From JAKFWF01 sp031374115 (lineage in GTDB: Bacteria; Pseudomonadota; Alphaproteobacteria; Rhizobiales; Hyphomicrobiaceae), in the NCBI GenBank assembly GCA_031374115.1, contig JANMNO010000058.1:1-64000 (forward strand): a stretch of 64,000 nucleotides of DNA, in the 5' to 3' direction. The position numbers and the translations under genes are program-made. This document shows, piece by piece, positions 17,151-29,653 of this stretch (its first letter is position 1; the number at the start of each line of letters is the position of its first letter). The notes below the pieces were generated by a model. It saw only the letters and a program-made list of their open reading frames with translations, made no database searches and had not been told where the DNA came from.

Positions 17151-18190
17151 GCGCGCGGCGCTCCAGCGGTCGCCAGGACATCGGCGAGGTTCGCCATATC
17201 GGTGATGATCGATGCTGCCGCGCGCACGACAGGAACAGCAAGTGCCGCGCCCGTGCCCTCGCCCAACCGTAGACCCAAATCAAGCAGAGGCTCGGCACTC
17301 AGATGATCGAGTAGCATCTGATGGCCGGGCTCAGCGGAGTGATGCGCAAAGATCAGGCGCTCGGCTAAGTTCGGCACAAACGCGACTGCGGCTGCCGCGC
17401 ACGCCGTCGCGATGAAGCCGTCGACGAGCACGATGCGTCGCCGGGCTGCACCTTGTAGCATCGCGCCCACCATCATGACCATTTCGAAACCGGCGAACTG
17501 GGCTAGGGCCGATGCCGGGTCGCGCGTCGGTGAGCGAGCAACGGCTGTTTCGAGAACGGCGCCCTTGTGTTCGATACCACCTGGCGGGACGCCAGCACCA
17601 GGGCCGACAAGTACACGGAGCGGAATGCCTGTAACAGCATGCGCAACGAGGGCTGCGGCACTCGAATTGCCAATACCGATCTCCCCTAGCGCCAGGATGC
17701 CGGCTCCCGCCTGGATCTGATCGTCGGCGACCGTCATGCCGGCGGTGAGGGCAGCTTCGAACTGCCGGCGCGTCATTGCTGGTTCGCGCCGGCTGTTGCG
17801 CGTGCCGGCGGCGACGCGGCTGCTGATCAACATCGGGTGCGGTGCGAGAGGCCGCAGCAATCCGGCATCGACCAGCACGATGTTGGCGCCCGCTGCCGCC
17901 GCCATAATGTTGGCGCCAGCTCTGCCCTCGAGAACGAGCTGCGCAATCGACCCCGATACGTCCGAAGGGTAGGCGGTGACGCCTTCGGCGGTCAGCCCGT
18001 GATCGCCGGCGAAAATAAGGAGACAGGCTGCGCCCAAACGCTGCGCCGCTTCGCCTCTGATCAGGGCGATCTGCAGAGCCAATTCCTCAAGCCGGCCCAG
18101 TGCGCCTACTGGCTTTGCCTTGCCATCGATAAGCGCCCGCAGGTGCGGCTCAGCCGACCGGTCGAGGGGCAAGATTTGAGGAATCATCAT
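17147..18190 (-). CDS. cobT: nicotinate-nucleotide-dimethylbenzimidazole phosphoribosyltransferase
   Basis: Makes alpha-ribazole phosphate from 5,6-dimethylbenzimidazole and nicotinate mononucleotide, the lower-ligand branch of cobalamin assembly. The conserved KPVGALGRLEELA is at residues 26-38, FAGDHGLTAEGVTAYP near 60-75, GEIGIGNSSAAA in the middle and the phosphate-binding GAGVPPGG region after it. It forms an operon with cobS. No cobalamin riboswitch is visible in the 39 bp between it and glcF. Confidence 0.94.
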   Translation of the reverse strand: MMIPQILPLDRSAEPHLRALIDGKAKPVGALGRLEELALQIALIRGEAAQRLGAACLLIFAGDHGLTAEGVTAYPSDVSGSIAQLVLEGRAGANIMAAAAGANIVLVDAGLLRPLAPHPMLISSRVAAGTRNSRREPAMTRRQFEAALTAGMTVADDQIQAGAGILALGEIGIGNSSAAALVAHAVTGIPLRVLVGPGAGVPPGGIEHKGAVLETAVARSPTRDPASALAQFAGFEMVMMVGAMLQGAARRRIVLVDGFIATACAAAAVAFVPNLAERLIFAHHSAEPGHQMLLDHLSAEPLLDLGLRLGEGTGAALAVPVVRAAASIITDMANLADVLATAGAPRA

Positions 18191-18229
18191 GGCGACCGTC
18201 CGTTGCGCCGCTGGCCACCGGATAAATTA

Positions 18230-19594
18230 TCACCCACGGATGAAATCTGCGGCTTCGCGCGTTGGCTGCGGAACTTCGGTGACGAAGCCTTTGAACTCCT
18301 CGAGCCCGCGCGGCACCGGACCACCGTGCGCCCAATCCAATAGTTCCACGGTGTGGATGATCGGCGTCTTGGTCCCAAGTCCGATCTGCGTGATGCAGCC
18401 GATGTTGCCAGCTGCAATGATGTCGGCTTTCACACTGTCGATATTGGCAGCCTTGCGGGCGCGCAATTGTCCGGCGAGCTCGGGTTGCAGAATGTTGTAT
18501 ACGCCGGCCGAACCGCAGCAAATGTGCCCCTCGGGCACATCGAGCACGGTGAAGCCCGCCTGTTTCAGCAACGTCTTTGGCTCGTCGGTGAGGCGCTGGC
18601 CATGCTGCATCGAGCAGGCCGAGTGGTAGGCCACGCGGATCGAAGACCAACGCTTCGGCGGGCCGATATCGAACTGCGTCAGGAACTCGGAAATGTCCAT
18701 CGTGATCGACGAGATCTTGGCTGCACGAAACGCGTAGCCCTCGACGCGGGCCATCATGTGCCCATAGTCCTTGACGGTGGTGCCGCAACCCGACGCGTTG
18801 ATGATGATGGCGTCGACCGCCTCGCGCTCGATGATCTTGGACCAGGCATCGATGTTGGCTTTGACGAAGGCGTGTGCCTCCTCTTCCTTGCCCATGTGAT
18901 GGACCAGCGCACCGCAGCACCCAGCACCAGCCGCAACCTCGACATCGACGCCGCGACGGGCAAGCAAACGGATGGTTGCGTCGTTGATATCGGGCCGCAG
19001 CACCTGTTGTGCGCAGCCGGCCAGCATAATGACTTTTGCCCGTCGCTTTTCGCTGGTGGCCGCGGTGCCCGCGCCGGCGAATTTCGGCGTTCGTGCGATA
19101 TTGCTCGGCGCCAAATCGATCATAGCTGCCAATTCGGGTAGGCCGACCCTGCGCATCATCGAAGTGAACGGCCGGGCAAGCGGGGCGAGCGCCACGGCTT
19201 TGCGGAACCGTTCCGGATACGGCACGACGGCTGCCAGCATGCGACGGATCAAGCGGTCCTTCAGCGACCGCGTGCCCGTCTCCTCAATGTGGACACGGGC
19301 GAGATCGACGAGATGCATGTAGTCGACCCCGCCGGGGCACGTCGTCATGCACGAAAGACAAGACAGGCAACGGTCGACATGATGCTGCACTTGCGGGCTT
19401 GCGTCGCGATCGCGCTCGAACATGTCCTTTATCAGGTAGATGCGACCGCGAGGACTATCGCGCTCGTCGCCAAGCAGCACGTAGGTAGAGCATGTCGCGG
19501 TGCATAGGCCGCAGTGAACGCAACGTTTCAGGATCTGATCGGCCTCGGCGAGGCGCGGATCCTGCAATTGCTCGGCCGTGAAGTTGGTCTGCAT
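18230..19594 (-). CDS. glcF: glycolate oxidase iron-sulfur subunit
   Basis: Electron-transfer subunit of membrane-associated glycolate dehydrogenase. Two 4Fe-4S ferredoxin motifs sit at the N-terminus (CVHCGLCTATC near 26-36 and CLSCLSCMTTCPGG near 77). Two CCG domains follow (AGAGCCGALVHHMG and GHICCGSAGVYNI, with GCAQQVLRP and SACSMQHGQ). The 454 residues fit the family. It is the last gene of a glcD-glcE-glcF operon transcribed leftwards, 11 bp after glcE. Confidence 0.95.
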   Translation of the reverse strand: MQTNFTAEQLQDPRLAEADQILKRCVHCGLCTATCSTYVLLGDERDSPRGRIYLIKDMFERDRDASPQVQHHVDRCLSCLSCMTTCPGGVDYMHLVDLARVHIEETGTRSLKDRLIRRMLAAVVPYPERFRKAVALAPLARPFTSMMRRVGLPELAAMIDLAPSNIARTPKFAGAGTAATSEKRRAKVIMLAGCAQQVLRPDINDATIRLLARRGVDVEVAAGAGCCGALVHHMGKEEEAHAFVKANIDAWSKIIEREAVDAIIINASGCGTTVKDYGHMMARVEGYAFRAAKISSITMDISEFLTQFDIGPPKRWSSIRVAYHSACSMQHGQRLTDEPKTLLKQAGFTVLDVPEGHICCGSAGVYNILQPELAGQLRARKAANIDSVKADIIAAGNIGCITQIGLGTKTPIIHTVELLDWAHGGPVPRGLEEFKGFVTEVPQPTREAADFIRG

Positions 19595-19605
19595 TTTTTC
19601 GTGCT

Positions 19606-20850
19606 CTAAAGGCTCGCGTACATGCGGCCAGGGTTCAGAATACCGGCGGGGTCGAAAGTTGCCTTTAGCTTGGCAGTAATGCGTGCGATCCCTTGTTCGA
19701 GCGGCTGGAATACTTCGACTGCCGCTCGAACCGGCGCATCAGCCCGGATCAGCGTCGCATGCCCGCCGTGCACTGCCATGATACGGCGGATATCTGTTGC
19801 TCCAGCATCGGCGGACGGCGGCACTTCGACCCAGATCAAGCCACCGGACCAGTCATACATCGCATCGACATTCATGTAGCGGCGAATATCGCTTACTACC
19901 TTGGGGCCGAGGCGTGGCGTAGTCGAGATACGCCAGAGCGTCGCCGTCGAATTCTGCAGCACGGAAAGCTGGCGCAGCTCGTCCCAGAAGGCCATCGAGC
20001 TATCGTGCTCCAGAACATGTATGTCGCCGAAGTGCTTCAACAGCTCCGTCAGTTTGGCAGTGCGATACCCGATGAAGCTCTCAAAATTTTCGATACGAAG
20101 CGCGGTGATCGCGGTGCCGGCCGAGCGCAGCCCAGCGTGCCATAGCCGGCGCGAAAGACCAGCGTGCAAGTGTATCGTGCCCGATACCTCGAACGGTGAG
20201 CCGAGCGCTTGACACATCGCTTCGATCGCGAACTCGTCTGGTAGTCCGGCAAAGGCGAGTGTCGCCTGGGTTTGCGGCTTCGGCAGTACCTTGAACGTCA
20301 CCTCGGTCAGGACCGCTAACGTGCCCCAACTTCCCATCAGCCCGCGCGCAACATCGACGCCGGTGACATTCTTCATGACGCGACCGCCCGATTTGATCGT
20401 CTCGCCGTTGCCAGTGACGGCGCTCACACCCAGAATATGATCGCGCGCAGCCCCCGACATGACCCGTCGCGTCCCCGATAGGTTCGTCGCGAATACCGCG
20501 CCGACGGTGCCCTTGAGAGGTGCCTCCCCCATAACCGGCCCCAAGTCGAGAGGCTCGAACGCCAGCATCTGATTGTTGATGGCAAGCTCGGCCTCGATAC
20601 GTGCCAAGGGAGTGCCCGCGCGCGCCGACATCACGAGTTCGGTCGGCTCATAGAGCGTAATGCCAGAAAGGCTTGCCGTCGTGATCGGCGTTGCCGCCTG
20701 TACAGCGCGCCCAATCGCCCGCTTGGTTCCCGCACCAATGATCTCGACGGGGGTCTTGCCGGCCGTGGCATCACGCAGCAGATTAGCCAATTCCCAGTCG
20801 ACCGCTGGCCGGTTTATCTGTTCCAAGTTCGTTGATCTCGCTCGCAGCAA
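19606..20850 (-). CDS. glcE: glycolate oxidase FAD-binding subunit
   Basis: The second flavoprotein of glycolate dehydrogenase, shorter than GlcD. It shows the FAD-binding PP-loop (EIIGAGTKRAIGR), the segment GTVGAVFATNLSG, and a C-terminal DPAGILNPGRMY. The start is a TTG at 20850, 12 bp after the glcD stop; no better ATG exists before the FAD motif. It works with GlcD and GlcF to oxidise glycolate to glyoxylate at the inner face of the membrane. Confidence 0.92.
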   Translation of the reverse strand: MLRARSTNLEQINRPAVDWELANLLRDATAGKTPVEIIGAGTKRAIGRAVQAATPITTASLSGITLYEPTELVMSARAGTPLARIEAELAINNQMLAFEPLDLGPVMGEAPLKGTVGAVFATNLSGTRRVMSGAARDHILGVSAVTGNGETIKSGGRVMKNVTGVDVARGLMGSWGTLAVLTEVTFKVLPKPQTQATLAFAGLPDEFAIEAMCQALGSPFEVSGTIHLHAGLSRRLWHAGLRSAGTAITALRIENFESFIGYRTAKLTELLKHFGDIHVLEHDSSMAFWDELRQLSVLQNSTATLWRISTTPRLGPKVVSDIRRYMNVDAMYDWSGGLIWVEVPPSADAGATDIRRIMAVHGGHATLIRADAPVRAAVEVFQPLEQGIARITAKLKATFDPAGILNPGRMYASL

Positions 20851-20862
20851 ACGTTGACTTGA

Positions 20863-22323
20863 TCAGGCAGCAAGGTGCGTTGAAGGCACGATCTTTTCGC
20901 GGCCATCGAGCGGAAACACTTTCGCGGGATTAAGTAGCCAGTCCGGGTCGAACACCGTCTTGATCCGCATCTGCAGGGCAAGATCGGCGTCCGAGAACTG
21001 CACGCGCATTAGATCGCGCTTTTCGATGCCGACGCCGTGTTCGCCGGTAAGGCAGCCGCCGACCTCAACGCAGAGCTTCAGGATATCGGCGCCGGCGACC
21101 TCGGCCCGCAAACCCTCGGCGGGGTCATTCGCGTTGTAGAGGATCAGCGGATGAAGATTGCCATCGCCGGCATGGAAAATATTGGCAACTTTCAGGCCTT
21201 CACGATCACAAATTTCGGTGATGCGACGAAGGACTAGGGGCAGCTGTCCAAGCGGAATCGTGCCATCCATACAGTAGTATTCCGAGATCCGGCCCAAGGC
21301 ACCGAATGCAGATTTGCGCCCCTTCCAGATCCTGGCGCTCTCTTCCGCGCTTTCGCTCACCCGCAATGTTTGCGGATTGAAGGCCTTGGCGATCTCGACG
21401 ATGCGATCCAATAAGGCTGCGATCTCGGCATCGGACCCTTCCACTTCGATGATCAACAGCGCTTCGACGTCCATCGGATAACCGGCGTGGGCAAATGATT
21501 CGCAGACGTGGATCGCGAGCTTGTCCATGTATTCGATCGCAACCGGAATGATCCCGCTCGCAATGATCGCCGAAACGCATGCGCCTGCGGTTTCGCTGGA
21601 CGCAAAGCCGAGCAACATTGGCCTGGCGCCTTCCGCCGCGCGTAGAATGCGCACCGTCGCCTCGGTGACGATACCGAACTGGCCCTCCGAACCGATGCAA
21701 AGCCCGAGCAGGTCATAACCGGTTGCATCAAGGTATGAGCCGCCGATGTCGACGATGTCGCCATCCATCATGACCATCTTGAGCCCAAGCACATTGTTCG
21801 TTGTGACACCGTACTTCAGGCAATGGGCGCCACCTGAGTTCATCGCGAGATTGCCAGCGATCGTACAGGCAAGTTGGCTCGATGGATCCGGTGCGTAGAA
21901 AAAACCTTGCGGGCTCACGGCGGCCGAAATCGCTAGATTAGTGATGCCGGACTGCACACGCGCTGTGCGGCTTTGATAATCGATATCCAAAACCTTGTTC
22001 ATACGGCTCACGCCAACGACGATTGCGTCTTCCGCCGGCAGCGCTCCGCCACACAGCGAAGTGCCCGCGCCCCGCGCCACGACCTTGATGCCACCATCGC
22101 GGCAGAAGCGCAGGACCCGGGCGACATCTTCCGTCGTCCGCGGCAGCACGACCGCCAACGGCATCCGCCGATAAGCCGTCAAGCCGTCCGTCTCGAAGGC
22201 GCGACGGCCATCTTCATCGCCAATCACCGAGTCGGCGCCGAGCAATGCTGTGAGCTGTCGCACGATTTGATCGCGGCGCGCGACGATGGCGGCGTCTGGG
22301 ATCGGCAGAGCAATTGCTGACAC
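20863..22323 (-). CDS. glcD: glycolate oxidase catalytic FAD subunit
   Basis: A D-lactate/glycolate-type flavoenzyme of the vanillyl-alcohol-oxidase fold. Seen are the FAD loop VVARGAGTSLCGGALP, IAGNLAMNSGGAHCLKYG, the C-terminal metal/His segment NIFHAGDGNLHPLILY and GEHGVGIEKRDLM. The 486 residues match GlcD. It is the first gene of the leftward glc operon and faces a LysR regulator across a 271-bp gap. Confidence 0.95.
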   Translation of the reverse strand: MSAIALPIPDAAIVARRDQIVRQLTALLGADSVIGDEDGRRAFETDGLTAYRRMPLAVVLPRTTEDVARVLRFCRDGGIKVVARGAGTSLCGGALPAEDAIVVGVSRMNKVLDIDYQSRTARVQSGITNLAISAAVSPQGFFYAPDPSSQLACTIAGNLAMNSGGAHCLKYGVTTNNVLGLKMVMMDGDIVDIGGSYLDATGYDLLGLCIGSEGQFGIVTEATVRILRAAEGARPMLLGFASSETAGACVSAIIASGIIPVAIEYMDKLAIHVCESFAHAGYPMDVEALLIIEVEGSDAEIAALLDRIVEIAKAFNPQTLRVSESAEESARIWKGRKSAFGALGRISEYYCMDGTIPLGQLPLVLRRITEICDREGLKVANIFHAGDGNLHPLILYNANDPAEGLRAEVAGADILKLCVEVGGCLTGEHGVGIEKRDLMRVQFSDADLALQMRIKTVFDPDWLLNPAKVFPLDGREKIVPSTHLAA

Positions 22324-22594
22324 GCGAAACCTCCCGGTAAGTGATGTCGAGGCGCAGATGCGTATCCTTATGCGCGATCCAAGGCTCGTTAAGCAATGCG
22401 CACGATTGCGCCGGTACGTTTCCGCGCGCGCAGCCGAGACGCCCGAGGCCTCGAAAGCTGATCTTCAACACGGCTTTGAAACAGTCATTCGTCTATGCAA
22501 TATGGACGACACACTTTAGTCGCGAGACAGCATAATCAACAAGACGGAGAAAGTCTTGCAACAACGGCTTTGGGCCGCGCAAAAGGATACGCCA
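22324..22594. promoter_or_regulatory. divergent control region between glcD and a LysR gene
   Basis: This 271-bp gap must hold the promoter of glcDEF on the minus strand and that of the LysR gene on the plus strand. Divergent LysR genes commonly regulate their neighbour through T-N11-A sites here. I could not single out one convincing site by eye, so the regulatory role rests on gene arrangement. Confidence 0.45.
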
Positions 22595-23611
22595 GTGACA
22601 GCCATCAGCGATCTCGATATTTTTGCCCGCGTCGCGCGTACTGGCAACATGTCTGCCGCTGGTCGCGAGATGGGACTGTCCCCGGCTGTCATATCGAAAC
22701 GGGTGAGCCTGCTCGAGGAGCGGCTGGGCGCCCGCCTGTTCCAGCGCACCACGCGTCAGCTGACGCTGACCGAAACCGGCGAGGGATACTTCAAGCGCGT
22801 CGTCGACATCTTGAGCCTCGTGGAAGAAGCGGAAGATTTTGTCAGTCGCCGCAACACCAAACCGCGTGGACAACTGAAAATCACGGCGCCGACATCGTTC
22901 AGCCGCTTGCACATTGCCCCGCACATGGCGTCGTTCCTGACCAAGTACCCGGACATCGAGATCGATTTCCATTTGACCGACAGCTTCGTCGACATCATTC
23001 GCGAGGGCTTCGACGTTGCGATTCGCATCGGCGAACTGCAGGACAGTTCCCTCGTCGCCCGCAAGCTGGCGCCCGATCATCGCGTGATCTGTGCCTCGCC
23101 TGGCTACATCGAGCGCGTCGGGCGGCCCAAGTCTTTGACGGACTTGGAGTTCCACAACTGCATCTCGGCCGGCGCACAGGATCTATGGCACCTCGACGGC
23201 CCAGGCGGCAGTCAACAGTTGCGCGTCAAGGGCAACTTACGATCGAACTCGGCCGAATTCGTTCGCGAACTGCTGGTGGGCGGCCATGGTGTCGGCCTGC
23301 GTCCGCTTTGGGATGTCGGCCCGGACGTGCAATCGGGTGCCCTCGAAATCATCCTGCCTGAATGGCGCGCGACCTCTCACATGGCAATCTATGCAGTGTA
23401 TCCCTCGCGCGATTTCATGCCAGCCAAAGTCAATGCATTTATCGATTTTCTCGGCGAAACCTACGGTCATGAGCCTTACTGGGATCGCGCGATCGCCAAA
23501 GCAGGTTTGGCACAATTGCCGGTGGCTGCAAAAAGCAACGCGCGCGAGAAGCCGGGCAAGGGGGCATTACCCGGCACCAAGTCACCGCGACCCTCCGCCA
23601 CAATTCGATAA
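22595..23611 (+). CDS. LysR-family transcriptional regulator
   Basis: N-terminal winged helix-turn-helix (residues about 5-62: DIFARVARTGNMSAAGREMG, then SKRVSLLEERLGARLFQR), then a substrate-binding domain with the usual GFDVAIRIGELQDSSLV. The C-terminal 30 residues are basic and disordered-looking (SNAREKPGKGALPG). The start is placed at the GTG at 22595 after an AAAGGA; the frame extends to a TTG at 22556. It lies between the divergent glcDEF operon and the codirectional lutABC genes, so it probably responds to an alpha-hydroxy acid such as glycolate or lactate, though this is inference. Confidence 0.9.
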   Translation: MTAISDLDIFARVARTGNMSAAGREMGLSPAVISKRVSLLEERLGARLFQRTTRQLTLTETGEGYFKRVVDILSLVEEAEDFVSRRNTKPRGQLKITAPTSFSRLHIAPHMASFLTKYPDIEIDFHLTDSFVDIIREGFDVAIRIGELQDSSLVARKLAPDHRVICASPGYIERVGRPKSLTDLEFHNCISAGAQDLWHLDGPGGSQQLRVKGNLRSNSAEFVRELLVGGHGVGLRPLWDVGPDVQSGALEIILPEWRATSHMAIYAVYPSRDFMPAKVNAFIDFLGETYGHEPYWDRAIAKAGLAQLPVAAKSNAREKPGKGALPGTKSPRPSATIR

Positions 23612-23697
23612 TCAGGTACCTGAGGACGAAAAAGTGCGCTGCGGGGCCCGTGACGGTCGCGGGGAGTAGCCGGCATCATGAGTTATGCGACTGATCG

Positions 23698-23726
23698 GCC
23701 CCGCAACCCCTTTTGCCGGGCTTTTT
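23698..23726 (+). terminator. Rho-independent terminator after the LysR gene
   Basis: Stem GCCCCGCAA / TTGCCGGGC (one C-C mismatch) with a CCCCTT loop, followed by five T residues. It lies 87 bp beyond the LysR stop and about 90 bp before lutA. Confidence 0.6.
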
Positions 23727-23816
23727 CTTGTGGCCGCCTCTATACGTGGCAGGCGCTCGTGTTAGAACCATTTGCAACCGCGACTGACGCGCAATAATTC
23801 CCGGATCAGATCACCG

Positions 23817-24590
23817 ATGAGCAGCCCCTTTTCCGCCAAGCCACGCGTCGGCCTGTTCGTGACCTGCCTCGTCGATTTGATGCGGCCATCAATCGGCTTC
23901 GCTGCCGCCAAGCTGATTGAGCAATCCGGCTGCCAGATCCAAGTTCCCAAGGCACAAACTTGCTGCGGACAACCGGCTTACAATTCCGGTGACAAAGCCA
24001 ATGCGAAGGCCCTGGCGAAACAGACAATCGCTGCCTTCGATGGCTGCGACTATGTCGTCGCTCCTTCCGGCAGTTGCGCTGGCATGCTCAAGTCGCATTA
24101 CCCGAAACTGCTCGCTGGCGACGAAGTCTGGGGTCCGCGCGCGAAGGTGTTCGCCGAGCGCGTGCACGAACTGGTGTCATTCCTCGTGCACGTGCGGCAC
24201 ATGAAATCCGTCGATAGCCATTTCGAGGGTCGCGTGACCTATCACGACAGTTGCTCGGGGTTGCGGGAACTCGGCATCAAACAGCAGCCGCGCGACCTGC
24301 TCGGCACCGTCAAAGGTCTGCAGCTTGTCGAGATGGCCGACAACGAAGTGTGCTGTGGATTTGGTGGCACATTCGCGGTCAAGTACAGCGATATCTCGAA
24401 TGCAATGGTTGAAAAGAAAACCCGCAACGTCGCAGCCGCCGAACCCGCGCTTTTGCTCGCTGGCGATCTTGGTTGCCTGATGAACATGGCCGGCAAGATG
24501 AAACGCGAGGGTCGCTCCATCGCGGTGCGTCACGTTGCCGAAGTGCTGGCGGGCGAGCTGTCCGATCCACCGATCGGCGAAGCAGGCTGA
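23817..24590 (+). CDS. lutA: L-lactate utilisation protein LutA (Fe-S oxidoreductase)
   Basis: Subunit of the LutABC L-lactate dehydrogenase. Two CCG domains bind iron-sulfur clusters: TCCGQPAYN with SGSCAGM, and EVCCGFGGTFAVKY preceded by YHDSCSGLRELG. The start is the ATG at 23817 (MSSPFSAKPRVGLFVTC), giving 257 residues, slightly longer than the usual 240. lutB follows 10 bp downstream. GlcF-like proteins share CCG domains, but size and neighbours favour LutA. Confidence 0.92.
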   Translation: MSSPFSAKPRVGLFVTCLVDLMRPSIGFAAAKLIEQSGCQIQVPKAQTCCGQPAYNSGDKANAKALAKQTIAAFDGCDYVVAPSGSCAGMLKSHYPKLLAGDEVWGPRAKVFAERVHELVSFLVHVRHMKSVDSHFEGRVTYHDSCSGLRELGIKQQPRDLLGTVKGLQLVEMADNEVCCGFGGTFAVKYSDISNAMVEKKTRNVAAAEPALLLAGDLGCLMNMAGKMKREGRSIAVRHVAEVLAGELSDPPIGEAG

Positions 24591-24600
24591 GGGGGCGATC

Positions 24601-26058
24601 ATGGTCGAAATCAAGACGCGTGAATTCAAAGCCAACGCCCGCGTGGCGCTGAATGACCCGCAACTGCAGCGCGCGCTGTCGGGATTGCCGGGCGGGCTCG
24701 TCGCGCAACGGACGGCTGCCCGCGACAAGCTGCCCGAGTTCGAGGACCTACGCGACGTCGGTCGCGACATCCGCGATCACACGCTGGCTCATCTCGACCT
24801 CTACCTCACGGAGTGGGAAACCAAGGCCAAGGCTGCGGGCGCACACGTCCATTGGGCACCAACAGCGGCTGACGCGCGCGAGATCATCGAGACGATCTGC
24901 CGCGATGCCCACGCGAAGATCGTCACCAAGGGCAAGTCGATGATCTCCGAGGAGATCAATCTCAATCACCACCTAGAAGGCAAAGGCTTCGAGGTGGTCG
25001 AGACCGATCTCGGCGAATATCTCGTTCAGATCCGCAAGGAAACCCCGAGCCACATCATCGCGCCGGCGATCCACTTGACGCAGGATCAGGTCGAGGCCGA
25101 CTTCCGCCGCCTGCACACGCATCTGCCGAAAGATCGCGTACTCGTCGAAGCCGCGCAACTCGTCAACGAAGCGCGGCAGATTCTGCGCCAGAAGTTCGTT
25201 CAGGCCGATGTCGGCATCACCGGCGCGAATTTCCTGATTGCCGAAACCGGCTCGACGATCATCGTCACCAACGAGGGCAATGGCGACCTGACGCAAAGCC
25301 TCGCGAAAACACATGTCGTGATCGCCTCGATCGACAAGGTGCTGCCGACGCTGGAAGACGTCAGCTCGATCTTGCGATTATTGGCCCGCTCGGCAACGGG
25401 TCAGGAATTTTCGACCTACACGACGTTCTCGACCGGCCATCGCCGCAAGGGCGATCCCGATGGCCCGGAGAACTATCACGTGGTCTTGCTCGACAACGGC
25501 CGTTCGGAGTTGCTCGCAACCGAGATGCGCGAGGTGCTTCGTTGCATCCGGTGCGGTGCGTGCATGAACCACTGCCCCGTCTACAACGCGATCGGCGGGC
25601 ATGCGTACGGCTGGGTTTATCCCGGTCCGATCGGCGCGGTACTGACACCATCGCTGATCGGCGTGAAAGTTGCTGGCCACTTGGCCAACGCCTCGACCTT
25701 CTGCGGCAAATGCGAAGCCGTATGCCCGATGAAGATCCCGCTGCCGAAACTGATGCGCCTGCATCGCGAGACCGAGTTCGATCTCGGCAACGTACCGCGC
25801 GGTTTCGCCTTCGGCTTGAAGACCTGGGCCTGGTTCGCCAGGCGACCAAAGGTGTACCAATTGGCGTCGCGCTTCGGCATTGCAGCGCTTGGCGCATTGG
25901 GCCGCTCGAAGGGGGCGTTCAAAAGCCTGCCGTTCGCCGGCGGCTGGACCAAGTATCGCGATTTTCCAGCACCCCAGGGCCGCACCTTCCAGCAGCTGTG
26001 GGCCGAGCATCAAGCCGGATTGGATCAACCCACGCCGGCGGAGAGAGCGTCGCCATGA
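24601..26058 (+). CDS. lutB: L-lactate utilisation protein LutB (ferredoxin-type)
   Basis: The large iron-sulfur subunit of LutABC. The N-terminal two thirds form the LutB/LutC-type NagB-like fold (KGKSMISEEINLN, GANFLIAETGSTIIVTNEGNG). The C-terminal part carries two 4Fe-4S motifs, CIRCGACMNHCP and CGKCEAVCP. At 485 residues it is full length. The ATG follows a GAGGGGG site. The stop overlaps the lutC start by 4 bp. Confidence 0.95.
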   Translation: MVEIKTREFKANARVALNDPQLQRALSGLPGGLVAQRTAARDKLPEFEDLRDVGRDIRDHTLAHLDLYLTEWETKAKAAGAHVHWAPTAADAREIIETICRDAHAKIVTKGKSMISEEINLNHHLEGKGFEVVETDLGEYLVQIRKETPSHIIAPAIHLTQDQVEADFRRLHTHLPKDRVLVEAAQLVNEARQILRQKFVQADVGITGANFLIAETGSTIIVTNEGNGDLTQSLAKTHVVIASIDKVLPTLEDVSSILRLLARSATGQEFSTYTTFSTGHRRKGDPDGPENYHVVLLDNGRSELLATEMREVLRCIRCGACMNHCPVYNAIGGHAYGWVYPGPIGAVLTPSLIGVKVAGHLANASTFCGKCEAVCPMKIPLPKLMRLHRETEFDLGNVPRGFAFGLKTWAWFARRPKVYQLASRFGIAALGALGRSKGAFKSLPFAGGWTKYRDFPAPQGRTFQQLWAEHQAGLDQPTPAERASP

Positions 26059-26732
26059 GCGCGCGCGACACGATCTTTGCGAAGATCCGCAAGGGCCTTG
26101 AAGGCGAAATGCGCGATACCGGGCGCGAACAAGCGGTCACTTCGCGAATCGCCGCGCGGTTCCGGCACCCCACGCCAGCACGGGTTGCAGGCAAGAGCCA
26201 TGACGAACACATCGCGCTCTTCAAGCAGCATATGACCGGGCAATCGGCGACCATTCTCGATGCCGCCGCGATGGACGATGTGCCCTCGCTGATCGCGGAC
26301 TACCTGCGGCAGCACAATCTACCGGCGCGAATCTCGATGGGCGAGGATGCGACGCTCAACGCCCTTCCGTGGTCGAAGGAACCGGGCCTCACCCGCAAGC
26401 CCGGCCGTGCGGCCCCCGACGACGAAGTGAGCCTCAGTCACGCGACCGCTGGCGTCGCCGAGACCGGCACGCTGTACATGGCGTCCGGCCCCGATAACCC
26501 GGTGACCCTGAATTTCCTGCCCGAGACGCACATCGTGGTGCTCGAAGTCAAGGATGTCGTCGGACCCTACGAGGACGCCTGGATGAAGATCCGCGCTCGC
26601 TTCGGTGACCGTACCATGCCGCGCACCGTCAACATGATCAGTGGCCCGTCGCGAACCGGCGACATCGGCGGCAAGCTGGTTATGGGTGCTCATGGCCCAC
26701 GCCGGCTGTGCGTGGTGATGGTAAAGGGGTAA
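26055..26732 (+). CDS. lutC: L-lactate utilisation protein LutC
   Basis: Third subunit of the LutABC complex, of the LUD domain family. The 225 residues begin MSARDTIFAKIRKGL and contain SHATAGVAETGTLYMASG, LPETHIVVLEVKDVVG and the conserved ISGPSRTGDIGGKLVMGAHGP cut near the C-terminus. It starts inside the lutB stop (ATGA). No lactate permease gene is adjacent; gyrA converges from the other strand 101 bp away. Confidence 0.93.
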   Translation: MSARDTIFAKIRKGLEGEMRDTGREQAVTSRIAARFRHPTPARVAGKSHDEHIALFKQHMTGQSATILDAAAMDDVPSLIADYLRQHNLPARISMGEDATLNALPWSKEPGLTRKPGRAAPDDEVSLSHATAGVAETGTLYMASGPDNPVTLNFLPETHIVVLEVKDVVGPYEDAWMKIRARFGDRTMPRTVNMISGPSRTGDIGGKLVMGAHGPRRLCVVMVKG

Positions 26733-26833
26733 CGGAGCAAAACACGCACCGTTAGCCACACCGCTTTCCTGCAAAGCCGGCCCCTCCATCAACGGCCCAC
26801 ATTGTGCGGGAACGCCGTTGTGAGGTTGAAACG

Positions 26834-29653
<2,820 letters not shown>

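Noticed and set aside
18191..18229. Cobalamin riboswitch upstream of cobT-cobS
   Set aside because: The gap to glcF is only 39 bp and has no B12 box.
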